Shown: piece by piece, positions 1-6,648 of the stretch
Numbering within the stretch: the first letter of the stretch is position 1
How the letters are laid out: each line of letters opens with the position of its first letter
Made by a program: the position numbers and the translations under genes
The notes under the pieces: model-generated
The model's database searches: none
What the model saw: only the letters and a program-made list of their open reading frames with translations
Told to the model about the DNA's origin: nothing
Origin: DAOSWM01 sp035380045
GTDB lineage: Bacteria; Bacteroidota; Bacteroidia; Bacteroidales; Tenuifilaceae
Reading direction: 5' to 3'
DNA: 10,989 nt
Assembly (NCBI GenBank): GCA_035380045.1
Contig: DAOSWM010000080.1
Location: 1-10,989, forward strand

Positions 1-54
1 TACATTTGACATCATACATTTGACATCATACATTTGACATCATACATTTGACAT
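1..54. repeat. 14-bp tandem repeat, about 3.9 copies, cut by window edge
   Basis: The unit TACATTTGACATCA occurs without any mismatch at 1-14, 15-28 and 29-42, followed by a 12-base partial copy at 43-54. The array probably continues to the left of the window. It lies just past the 3' end of the thioesterase gene, whose stop codon is at 60-62, so it is extragenic. No unit contains an inverted repeat that would make a terminator hairpin. The perfect identity of the copies suggests recent or ongoing expansion and contraction by replication slippage. It could also be a protein-binding array, but nothing in the sequence decides this. Confidence 0.95.
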
Positions 55-59
55 AGAGT

Positions 60-464
60 TTATCCTTCTTTCACTCCCTCAAATCCTTCAATATCTGTAA
101 CTCTTATCGGACGGCCATTTCGTAAACCAACACCAATAACCTTAGCTTTTACAACCAGTTTATCATCAATAACTCGCCTAATTTCCTGATCGAAAATTAC
201 ACGCAGGTGTCCTTCCTTTCGCATTGAAGATTTTATGATAAACCGGTCTCCGCTGGTAAGCGAAAGTTTGTAATCAATCTCAATCCGGTTTACAATTAAA
301 TCGATTCCCTCGTTGTGAAGCTTAGCAAAATCGATGTTGCGTTCGAGCAGGAAAGTGTGCCTTGCATGCTCAAGGTAATGCAAATAAACAGCGTTATTCA
401 CAATTCCTTGCAAATCGCATTCGTAATCGCGAACTGATAGTTCAATTTGGTGAGTTGGATTCAT
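60..464 (-). CDS. Acyl-CoA thioesterase, 4HBT hotdog family (YbgC/FadM-like)
   Basis: This 134-residue protein is a single hotdog domain, the usual length for the 4-hydroxybenzoyl-CoA thioesterase family. The N-terminal signature VRDYECDLQGIVNNAVYLHY (residues 11-30) is the family's active-site region. Asp17 sits where the catalytic aspartate is expected, followed by GIVNN and the start of the long central helix (YLEHAR). Members hydrolyse acyl-CoA thioesters in the cytoplasm. The physiological substrate cannot be read from the sequence. The start is ATG at 462-464, 22 bases after the lysS stop, with no convincing Shine-Dalgarno sequence. It is probably cotranscribed with lysS, since there is no promoter motif or terminator between them. 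Nothing links the two functions, so this looks like a read-through pairing. No hairpin terminator follows the gene before the tandem repeat at 1-54. Confidence 0.88.
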   Translation of the reverse strand: MNPTHQIELSVRDYECDLQGIVNNAVYLHYLEHARHTFLLERNIDFAKLHNEGIDLIVNRIEIDYKLSLTSGDRFIIKSSMRKEGHLRVIFDQEIRRVIDDKLVVKAKVIGVGLRNGRPIRVTDIEGFEGVKEG

Positions 465-486
465 TAGCCTGTGTTTTTAATGAAAT

Positions 487-2202
487 TTACTCAACCCACT
501 TTGCAACCTCTTCCATCGTAGGATTTGCCAATCCTAACTTGTTCTTCTTGTTAAATCCGCAAAGATCGTTGAAAAGTTTTCCGGCTTTCATACTTTTTAG
601 TGAGGCAACTGTTACGTGTCCCATTTTTTCAAGTACCGGAACCCATTCCGAAGGAACTCCTGCTTTTGCAAAAACATCTGCAGAATCTTTTCTCGATTTT
701 GGCTCAGGCTTCATCTGTGGGAAGAACAGAACATCTTGAATGGATGGCTGGTTGGTCATAAACATAGTTAGGCGATCGATTCCCATTCCCATTCCCGAGC
801 AGGTTGGCATTCCGTACTCAAGTGAGCGAACAAAATCTTGATCGATAAACATCGCCTCGTCATCACCCTTCTCGCTAAGTTTCAGCTGATCCTGAAAACG
901 TTCCAGCTGATCAATCGGATCGTTCAGCTCACTGTATGCGTTACACAGCTCCTTGCCGTTTACCATCAACTCAAACCTTTCGGTAAGTTCAGGATTGCTG
1001 CGATGACGCTTACACAGCGGCGACATCTCAATCGGGTAATCCATAATAAAAGTTGGTTGTATGAAATGCTCCTCGCACTTCTCCCCAAAAATTGCATCGA
1101 TAAGTTTGCCTTTGCCCATGGTTTCGTCAATCTCTACTTCAAGGTCAGCGCAAACTTTACGAAGCTCATCCTCGTTTTTCCCTGAAATGTCAACTCCTGT
1201 GTACTCTTTAATCGCATCAATCATGGTGATTCTGCGGAACGGACGCTTAAAATCAATCTCCTTGTCGCCAACCTGAACTTTCGTTTTTCCATGTAGCGCA
1301 ATGGCAACGCGCTCAATCATCTCCTCGGTAAAATCCATCATCCAGAAGTAATCCTTAAAGGCAACGTAAATTTCCATTACGGTAAACTCAGGATTGTGCG
1401 TGCGGTCCATTCCTTCGTTTCTGAAATCCTTTGCAAATTCGTAAACACCATCAAAACCGCCAACTATAAGCCTTTTTAAGTAAAGTTCGTTGGCAATCCG
1501 AAGGTATAACGGCATATCTAACGCATTATGATGCGTAATAAACGGACGAGCTGCTGCTCCTCCGGGAATTGGCTGAAGAATTGGAGTTTCAACTTCGAGG
1601 TAACCCTTTGAGTTGAAAAACTCGCGCATCGTGTTGATAATCTTGCTACGCTTGATAAAAACATCGCGAATCTGCGGGTTTACAACTAAATCAACGTAAC
1701 GTTGACGGTAGCGTTGCTCCGGATCGGTAAATGCATCAAAAACCTGGCCGTCCTTCTCCTTCACAATTGGAAGCGGACGAATTGATTTTGATAAAACGGT
1801 TAGCTCCTCTGTGTAAACCGATTTCTCCCCCATCTGGGTTTGGAAAACGTAACCCTTTATTCCAACAATATCTCCAATATCAAGCAGTTTTTTGAAAACT
1901 GTATTGTACAAGGTTTTATCCTCGCCGGGGCAAATATCGTCGCGGCGAATGTAAACCTGAATTCTTTCCTTCTCATCCTGAATTTCGAAGAATGATGCAT
2001 TCCCCATAATTCTTCTTGTCATAATTCTTCCGGCAATGCAAACCTTTGCTTTCTGCTCGGCCATTGCTTCGAAACTTTCAATAATATCAGCAGTTTTGTG
2101 GGTAACCGGGTATTCTGCAGCGGGATATGGATCAATCCCTAATTTGCGCATCTCTGCCAATGATGCTCTTCGTAGCTGTTCCTGTTCACTTAATTCAAAC
2201 AT
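487..2202 (-). CDS. lysS: Lysyl-tRNA synthetase, class II
   Basis: This enzyme charges tRNA-Lys with lysine using ATP in the cytoplasm. The 571 residues contain an anticodon-binding OB domain at about 54-140 and a class II catalytic core. Motif 1 ends in the lysine-type signature ETPILQPIPGGAAARPF (205-221). Motif 2 is FRNEGMDRTHNPEFT (260-274). Motif 3 is GMGMGIDRLTMF (470-481). A typical enzyme such as that of E. coli is about 505 residues and ends soon after motif 3. Here a tail of about 75 residues (497-571) follows, with the segment AGVPSEWVPVLEKMGH and a lysine-rich stretch. I recall similar tails on Bacteroidales LysRS proteins. The start at ATG 2200-2202 fits the family's N terminus, and a TAnnTTTG promoter element lies about 22 bases upstream. 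The thioesterase gene follows in the same direction. Confidence 0.98.
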   Translation of the reverse strand: MFELSEQEQLRRASLAEMRKLGIDPYPAAEYPVTHKTADIIESFEAMAEQKAKVCIAGRIMTRRIMGNASFFEIQDEKERIQVYIRRDDICPGEDKTLYNTVFKKLLDIGDIVGIKGYVFQTQMGEKSVYTEELTVLSKSIRPLPIVKEKDGQVFDAFTDPEQRYRQRYVDLVVNPQIRDVFIKRSKIINTMREFFNSKGYLEVETPILQPIPGGAAARPFITHHNALDMPLYLRIANELYLKRLIVGGFDGVYEFAKDFRNEGMDRTHNPEFTVMEIYVAFKDYFWMMDFTEEMIERVAIALHGKTKVQVGDKEIDFKRPFRRITMIDAIKEYTGVDISGKNEDELRKVCADLEVEIDETMGKGKLIDAIFGEKCEEHFIQPTFIMDYPIEMSPLCKRHRSNPELTERFELMVNGKELCNAYSELNDPIDQLERFQDQLKLSEKGDDEAMFIDQDFVRSLEYGMPTCSGMGMGIDRLTMFMTNQPSIQDVLFFPQMKPEPKSRKDSADVFAKAGVPSEWVPVLEKMGHVTVASLKSMKAGKLFNDLCGFNKKNKLGLANPTMEEVAKWVE

Positions 2203-2224
2203 TGTTCTTAATTTTTTACGGCTG

Positions 2225-2232
2225 CAAATATA
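2225..2232 (-). promoter_or_regulatory. Probable lysS promoter, -7 element
   Basis: Read on the minus strand this is TATATTTG, a full match to the Bacteroidota -7 consensus TAnnTTTG. It would place the transcript start near 2218-2220 and give a leader of roughly 16-18 bases before the lysS ATG. I see no TTTG at the usual 19-21 base distance upstream, so the -33 element is weak or absent. Confidence 0.55.
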
Positions 2233-2309
2233 CTCAAAATACTAGTTTAAATGTGGTTAACAAGCGGCCATTTTTAAAACTGAATTTAAATAAAATAAAA
2301 CCAATTTTT

Positions 2310-2338
2310 TTTGCTTATTTTGCATAATTATACTTTTG
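2310..2338 (+). promoter_or_regulatory. Probable lipA promoter
   Basis: TACTTTTG at 2331-2338 matches the -7 consensus TAnnTTTG exactly. TTTG at 2310-2313 can serve as the -33 element, though the 17-base spacing is a little short of the usual 19-21. The inferred transcript start is near 2343, only about 7 bases before the lipA ATG at 2350. The TTG-initiated extension of the reading frame back to 2311 would overlap this promoter, which supports the ATG start. Confidence 0.55.
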
Positions 2339-2349
2339 CGAAACTGTTA

Positions 2350-3237
2350 ATGAATATCCGGGAGAAAGACCAGCAAAGAAAGCCATCGTGGCTGAAAATA
2401 AAGTTGCCTTCGGGCGATGGATATTCCCGTGTAAACAAGGTTGTAAGGGAGCACGGGCTTCATACAATCTGCTCAAGCGGAATGTGCCCGAATATTGCTG
2501 AGTGCTGGGGAAACGGAACTGCAACATTTATGATTTTGGGTGATATTTGCACCCGTTCGTGCAAGTTCTGTGCAACAGCTACCGGAAAACCATTGCCACC
2601 AAATCCGGAAGAGCCAAATCAATTGGCAAATTCAATTAAACTGATGGGCTTAAAATATTGCGTAGTTACTTCGGTTACCCGCGATGATTTGCCCGATGGA
2701 GGTGCTCAGCATTGGCACGACTGCATTATTGAAGTTCGCAAACAGAATCCAAATACAAAAATTGAGGTGCTAATTCCCGACTTCGACGGGAACAAAAACC
2801 TTATAGATATTGTTCTTAAAGCAAAGCCCGATATTATTGCTCACAACATCGAAACTGTAGAAAGGCTTACTCCTTCTGTTCGATCACGTGCAAAGTACAG
2901 GGTTAGCCTCGCAACTGTTGGGCATATTGCTTCGCAGGGATTTATTGCCAAGTCGGGGATGATGGTTGGGCTTGGAGAAACTGAGCAGGAAGTATTCCAG
3001 TCGATGGACGATTTGCTGGCTGTTGGTTGCAAGGCGATAACTATTGGACAATATCTTCGTCCTCGAAACGAAAATTTAGCCGTGGAGAGCTACGTAACTC
3101 CCGAGCAGTTCGAGAAGTTTAAAACTGTTGCCTTCGAGAAGGGATTTGAATTTGTGGAGAGTGGGCCGCTGGTTCGTTCGTCGTACCATGCCGAGGAGGC
3201 ATCAAAAAAAGTTAATGGACAGCATTGCTGTCACTAA
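2350..3237 (+). CDS. lipA: Lipoyl synthase, radical SAM
   Basis: LipA inserts two sulfur atoms at C6 and C8 of protein-bound octanoyl groups, making lipoyl cofactor for 2-oxoacid dehydrogenases and the glycine cleavage H protein. From ATG 2350 the protein has 295 residues. The auxiliary iron-sulfur cluster cysteines are C41, C46 and C52 (CX4CX5C). The radical SAM cluster cysteines are C67, C71 and C74 in CTRSCKFC. The C-terminal RSSYHAE motif (276-282) supplies the serine ligand known for this family. The frame is open back to a TTG at 2311, but that stretch overlaps the promoter, and residues from MNIREK onward align with the usual N terminus. I therefore chose 2350. The C terminus ends in an unusual cysteine-histidine tail, QHCCH. 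lipB follows after 35 bases, giving a complete lipoate synthesis pair. Confidence 0.97.
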   Translation: MNIREKDQQRKPSWLKIKLPSGDGYSRVNKVVREHGLHTICSSGMCPNIAECWGNGTATFMILGDICTRSCKFCATATGKPLPPNPEEPNQLANSIKLMGLKYCVVTSVTRDDLPDGGAQHWHDCIIEVRKQNPNTKIEVLIPDFDGNKNLIDIVLKAKPDIIAHNIETVERLTPSVRSRAKYRVSLATVGHIASQGFIAKSGMMVGLGETEQEVFQSMDDLLAVGCKAITIGQYLRPRNENLAVESYVTPEQFEKFKTVAFEKGFEFVESGPLVRSSYHAEEASKKVNGQHCCH

Positions 3238-3272
3238 CACCCAAATTATGATAAAAAAATATCGACATATAA

Positions 3273-3962
3273 ATGCAAACCGTAACGTTCCAAGACCTTG
3301 GCTTAATTGACTATAAACAAGCCTGGGACTACCAGGAAGAACTATTTGCTAAAGTACTTGCAGGAAGAAATTCCGAAAATGGATCGGGAAAAGTAAACTA
3401 CTTGCTTTTCTGCGAGCACAAGCACGTTTACACGCTTGGCAAAAGTGGACAAGACAACAATCTGCTCATCAGCGATGAGATGCTGAAGCGGATTGATGCA
3501 ACCTACTACCACATTAACCGCGGAGGTGATATTACCTATCACGGTCCTGGGCAAATAGTTGCTTACCCAATTATCGATCTCGAACTTTTCAAAATAACAC
3601 TCAAGGATTATATTCATAATCTTGAGGAGGTGATTATTAGAACGTTGAAACCGTTCGGCATAAATGCAACCCGACTTGATGGCGCAACCGGAGTTTGGCT
3701 TGATGTGGGAGTTCCTGGCAAGGAACGAAAAATTTGTGCAATAGGAGTACGGGCAAGCCGTTTTGTAACCATGCATGGTTTGGCGTTCAACGTTAACACA
3801 AATCTCGATTACTTCAGCTATATTAACCCCTGCGGATTTGTTGACAAGGGAGTTACTTCGATGAGGAAGGAGCTTGGCGGGGAGGTTGATTTTGAGGAAG
3901 TAAAAAGTAAACTCAAAAAGGAATTCGAAGCGGTTTTTGGGTTTGAAACAAAAATCAATTGA
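3273..3962 (+). CDS. lipB: Octanoyl-ACP:protein octanoyltransferase
   Basis: LipB transfers the octanoyl group from acyl carrier protein to a lysine of lipoyl domains, providing the substrate for LipA. The 229 residues carry the family block RGGDITYHGPGQ (83-94), the catalytic lysine K153 in RKICAIGV, the MHGLAFNV segment (167-174) and the catalytic cysteine C187 in INPCG. These correspond to Lys135 and Cys169 of the E. coli enzyme. The start ATG at 3273 lies 35 AT-rich bases after lipA with no Shine-Dalgarno sequence, as is usual in this phylum. It is almost certainly in one transcript with lipA. Together they indicate de novo lipoate synthesis rather than only scavenging. Confidence 0.97.
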   Translation: MQTVTFQDLGLIDYKQAWDYQEELFAKVLAGRNSENGSGKVNYLLFCEHKHVYTLGKSGQDNNLLISDEMLKRIDATYYHINRGGDITYHGPGQIVAYPIIDLELFKITLKDYIHNLEEVIIRTLKPFGINATRLDGATGVWLDVGVPGKERKICAIGVRASRFVTMHGLAFNVNTNLDYFSYINPCGFVDKGVTSMRKELGGEVDFEEVKSKLKKEFEAVFGFETKIN

Positions 3963-3971
3963 GGATTTTTA

Positions 3972-4001
3972 AAATTCTGGCAAGAGTTTTTGCAAGAATT
4001 T
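3972..4001. other. Intergenic stem-loop between lipB and recJ
   Basis: AAATTCT (3972-3978) pairs with AGAATTT (3995-4001), and GCAA (3980-3983) pairs with TTGC (3990-3993). There is one internal G-A mismatch and a six-base loop, GAGTTT. The stem is AT-rich and is not followed by a run of T on the plus strand, so it does not look like a strong terminator. It may be an attenuator or an mRNA processing or stability element between the lip genes and recJ. Confidence 0.5.
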
Positions 4002-4021
4002 GAACCTCAAACTTTAGTTCG

Positions 4022-5737
4022 ATGAAAAAGAAATGGACATATAAAGAAACCGGTGACCCCGGAGCCGTTGAACATCTAATGAGTGAGCTAGGAATCGATC
4101 GTGTTCTTGCTACGCTCCTTGTTCAGCGAGGAGTTGTTACGTACGATCAGGCACACAGTTTTTTTCGCCCAAGCCTTGAGCACCTTTACGACCCTTTCCT
4201 GATGAAGGATATGGGAAGAGCAGTTGACAGGGTAGAGGTTGCAATTCGTTCGGGGGAGAAGATTCTTGTGTACGGCGACTACGATGTGGATGGAACCACT
4301 GCCGTCTCGTTGGTGTACTCATTCCTGAAAAGGCATTACCCAAATATGGGGTACTACATTCCCGACCGTTACTCCGAAGGGTATGGGATTTCCTACAAGG
4401 GAATCGATTATGCTGCTGAGAATGGATTCTCCTTGGTGATTGCACTCGATTGTGGAATCAAAGCCGTTGAAAAGATTGATTATGCGAAGCATAAGAAGGT
4501 TGACTTTATTATTTGCGACCATCATTTGCCTGGCGAGGTAATTCCTGAGGCGGTTGCTGTGCTCGATCCCAAACGGCTCGATTGCGATTACCCATTCAAG
4601 GAACTTTCAGGCGCTGGCGTAGGGTTTAAGCTTCTTCAGGGTTACTGTCAGAAAAATGCGGTAAACCTTGATGAACTATACTCCTACCTCGATTTAGTGG
4701 CCGTAAGCATTGCCTCCGACATTGTGCCTGTGATTGACGAGAACAGGATTCTTACATACTTCGGACTGCAAACGCTTAACCAGAATCCTTCGAGAGGATT
4801 AAAAACTATAATAAAAATGGCAGGCATCGATAAGCAGCAGATTGCCATTGATGATATTGTTTTTCGTATTGGACCCAGAATTAATGCTGCCGGTAGGATG
4901 GAGTCTGGGATGTCAGCAGTAGATCTGCTTTGCGCCGAGGACGATTCGGTTGCCTACGAGATGGGTTCGCTGGTGAACTCATGCAACAACGACCGGAAAA
5001 ATATTGACCGAACCATTACCCACGAAGCACTTCGTGCCATTGCATCTAACCCACAAATGCAAAACCGAAAAACTACCGTTTTGTACAATCCGTCTTGGCA
5101 TAAAGGAGTAGTTGGTATAGTCGCATCACGGCTAATTGAAACGTACTACCGCCCAACCGTTGTGCTAACCGAATCGAACGGATTGGCGACTGGGTCGGCT
5201 CGGTCGGTCCCTGGCTTCGATTTGTACCAGGCAGTGGAATCATGTTCCGATCTACTTGAAAACTTTGGAGGTCATATGTACGCTGCCGGATTATCCATGA
5301 AAGTTGAGAACGTACCGGTGTTTATTGAACGCTTCGAGGAGCATGTTAGCAAAAATATTTCGTCCGATATGCTGATCCCTCAGATTGATATTGACGCAAA
5401 AATCGATTTTTCTGATATTACCGAAAAGTTTTTTCGCGTTCTTCAACAATTTCAACCCTTTGGCCCTGGAAATATGGCGCCCGTTTTTGCATCCGATAAT
5501 GTTTACGATACGGGTGAGGGCAGGCTGGTTGGGAACGAGAAGGAGCATATTAAACTCTCATTAATTCAACAGAGTAACTCAAAAGTGTTTAACGGAATTG
5601 CATTCCAGCTTGCTGAGCATTACCGATATGTTCACAGCGGAAGGCCATTCAGCGTTTGCTATAGCATCTCGGAGAATGTTTTTCGCGGAGCAACTTCGCT
5701 TCAGCTTCGGGTGAAGGATATTAAGTACGAGAACTAG
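4022..5737 (+). CDS. recJ: Single-stranded-DNA-specific exonuclease RecJ
   Basis: RecJ degrades single-stranded DNA 5' to 3' in recombination, mismatch and base-excision repair. The 571 residues show the DHH phosphoesterase motifs in order: YGDYDVDGTTAVS (84-96, metal-binding D86, D88, D90), ALDCG (141-145), CDHHLPG (165-171) and VSIASDIVP (228-236). The DHHA1 domain follows, with GVVGIVASRLI (362-372), GSARSVPGFD (391-400) and FGGHMYAAG (415-423). The OB-type domain begins near 455 and includes FQPFGPGNMAPVF (477-489). The length is normal for bacterial RecJ and all key residues are present. The ATG at 4022 lies 59 bases after lipB, and no promoter element is obvious in between. Expression may therefore come from the lipA promoter through the stem-loop at 3972-4001. 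The gene ends 15 bases before a strong two-way terminator. Confidence 0.97.
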   Translation: MKKKWTYKETGDPGAVEHLMSELGIDRVLATLLVQRGVVTYDQAHSFFRPSLEHLYDPFLMKDMGRAVDRVEVAIRSGEKILVYGDYDVDGTTAVSLVYSFLKRHYPNMGYYIPDRYSEGYGISYKGIDYAAENGFSLVIALDCGIKAVEKIDYAKHKKVDFIICDHHLPGEVIPEAVAVLDPKRLDCDYPFKELSGAGVGFKLLQGYCQKNAVNLDELYSYLDLVAVSIASDIVPVIDENRILTYFGLQTLNQNPSRGLKTIIKMAGIDKQQIAIDDIVFRIGPRINAAGRMESGMSAVDLLCAEDDSVAYEMGSLVNSCNNDRKNIDRTITHEALRAIASNPQMQNRKTTVLYNPSWHKGVVGIVASRLIETYYRPTVVLTESNGLATGSARSVPGFDLYQAVESCSDLLENFGGHMYAAGLSMKVENVPVFIERFEEHVSKNISSDMLIPQIDIDAKIDFSDITEKFFRVLQQFQPFGPGNMAPVFASDNVYDTGEGRLVGNEKEHIKLSLIQQSNSKVFNGIAFQLAEHYRYVHSGRPFSVCYSISENVFRGATSLQLRVKDIKYEN

Positions 5738-5751
5738 TGGGTTTACCTAAT

Positions 5752-5792
5752 ATGAAAAAGACCTGATAGTTTTCCTATCAGGTCTTTTTCAT
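5752..5792. terminator. Bidirectional Rho-independent terminator between recJ and clpP
   Basis: A perfect 18-base-pair stem (5752-5769 with 5775-5792) encloses a five-base loop, TTTTC. The core is GACCTGATAG paired with CTATCAGGTC. The flanking A5 and T5 tracts mean that the arm after the GC-rich core is a T run on whichever strand is read. It lies between the convergent recJ and clpP genes, 14 bases after the recJ stop and 12 bases after the clpP stop, so it can end both transcripts. Confidence 0.95.
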
Positions 5793-5804
5793 GTTTCATC
5801 AATT

Positions 5805-6482
5805 TTACTCGCTTTTTACCAGAACCTGATCGATCATTCCGTAATCCTTCGCTTCCTGAGCAGTCATCCAGTAATCACGGTCGGAATCTTTCTCGATTTT
5901 TTCGAAGGGATTGCCCGAATGCTTGGCAACAACTTCGTAAAGCTCTTTACGTAGGCCAAGAATTTGACGGGTAGTAATTTCAATGTCTGAAGCTTGACCC
6001 TCAGCTCCACCCATTGGCTGGTGAATCATCACCCTTGAGTGGGGTAGGGCAGAGCGCTTCCCATCTTTGCCTGCGCATAGCAGAACTGCTCCCATCGATG
6101 CTGCAATTCCAGTACAAATGGTTGCCACATCGGAGCTGATGTACTGCATGGTATCGTAGATTCCTAACCCCGCATAAACTCCGCCACCGGGAGTATTCAG
6201 GTAAATTTGGATGTCCTTCGAAGGGTCGCTCGATTCGAGGAAAAGAAGCTGAGCCTGAATGATGTTTGCAACATCATCGTTAATGGGAACGCCCAGAAAA
6301 ATGATTCTATCCATCATAAGACGGGAAAAAACGTCCATGGTGGCAATGTTCAGCTGGCGTTCCTCAATAATCATTGGGTTAATGTAGCTGTTATGCATCG
6401 ATTGGAAGCGATGCATGGTCATGCTGCTGATGTTGCGGTGCTTCAGCGCATATTTTTCAAATTCCGACATTTGTTTTGCCAT
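5805..6482 (-). CDS. clpP: ATP-dependent Clp protease proteolytic subunit
   Basis: ClpP is the tetradecameric serine peptidase that degrades proteins unfolded by ClpX or ClpA/ClpC-type ATPases in the cytoplasm. The 225 residues contain the catalytic triad in canonical spacing: Ser129 in GIAASMGA, His154 in MIHQPMGG and Asp203 in SDRDYWM. The N-terminal region (NPMIIEERQLNIATMDVFSRLM) is the usual axial-loop and handle segment. The first 30 or so residues are longer than in the mature E. coli enzyme. An alternative start exists at Met5, four codons in. The gene sits downstream of tig, as in many bacteria. However, clpX, which often follows, is absent because recJ converges on it here. A strong terminator after tig means clpP probably needs its own promoter. 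Confidence 0.97.
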   Translation of the reverse strand: MAKQMSEFEKYALKHRNISSMTMHRFQSMHNSYINPMIIEERQLNIATMDVFSRLMMDRIIFLGVPINDDVANIIQAQLLFLESSDPSKDIQIYLNTPGGGVYAGLGIYDTMQYISSDVATICTGIAASMGAVLLCAGKDGKRSALPHSRVMIHQPMGGAEGQASDIEITTRQILGLRKELYEVVAKHSGNPFEKIEKDSDRDYWMTAQEAKDYGMIDQVLVKSE

Positions 6483-6567
6483 GGTGTACTATATTTTCAG
6501 TTTATATTATCTTGTTTGTCAGGGTTAAAAATAATATTTTTTGTGTTTATATTACGTTAAATAGCCA

Positions 6568-6600
6568 TAAATGTAATGGGTGAAAAAAGAAACCCGCAAA
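6568..6600 (-). promoter_or_regulatory. Weak candidate promoter for clpP
   Basis: On the minus strand, TTTG (6597-6600) is followed after 21 bases by TACATTTA (6568-6575), one mismatch from TAnnTTTG. Spacing is right, but the -33 element lies inside the left arm of the tig terminator. A second one-mismatch -7 candidate, TATTTTTA, lies at 6525-6532 without a partner. I infer that a clpP promoter lies in 6483-6600 but cannot fix it firmly. Confidence 0.3.
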
Positions 6601-6632
6601 ACTGCTGAATGTTCAAGCAGTTTTGCGGGTTT
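6578..6632 (-). terminator. Rho-independent terminator of tig
   Basis: Arms at 6590-6606 and 6616-6632 are perfectly complementary over 17 bases, including the core ACCCGCAAAACTGCT. The loop has nine bases. On the minus strand the hairpin is followed by a T-rich run (TTTCTTTTTTC). It begins 16 bases after the tig stop codon, so it should end most tig transcripts before clpP. Confidence 0.92.
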
Positions 6633-6648
6633 AGTGATATGAAGAATG

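Noticed and set aside
1..54. CRISPR array
   Set aside because: The units abut with no spacers, the unit is only 14 bases and no cas gene is nearby.
362..739. Plus-strand open frame opposite the thioesterase and the lysS 3' end
   Set aside because: It is antisense to two well-supported genes and its protein has no recognisable motif.
2311..2349. TTG-initiated extension of lipA
   Set aside because: It overlaps an exact TAnnTTTG promoter element and adds residues absent from the LipA family as I know it.
3342..3776. Minus-strand open frame of 144 codons opposite lipB
   Set aside because: It is fully antisense to lipB, whose catalytic residues are all present; the antisense product has no domain signature.
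4137..4445. Minus-strand open frame opposite the recJ DHH region
   Set aside because: It is a shadow of the conserved recJ frame with a low-complexity, basic product.
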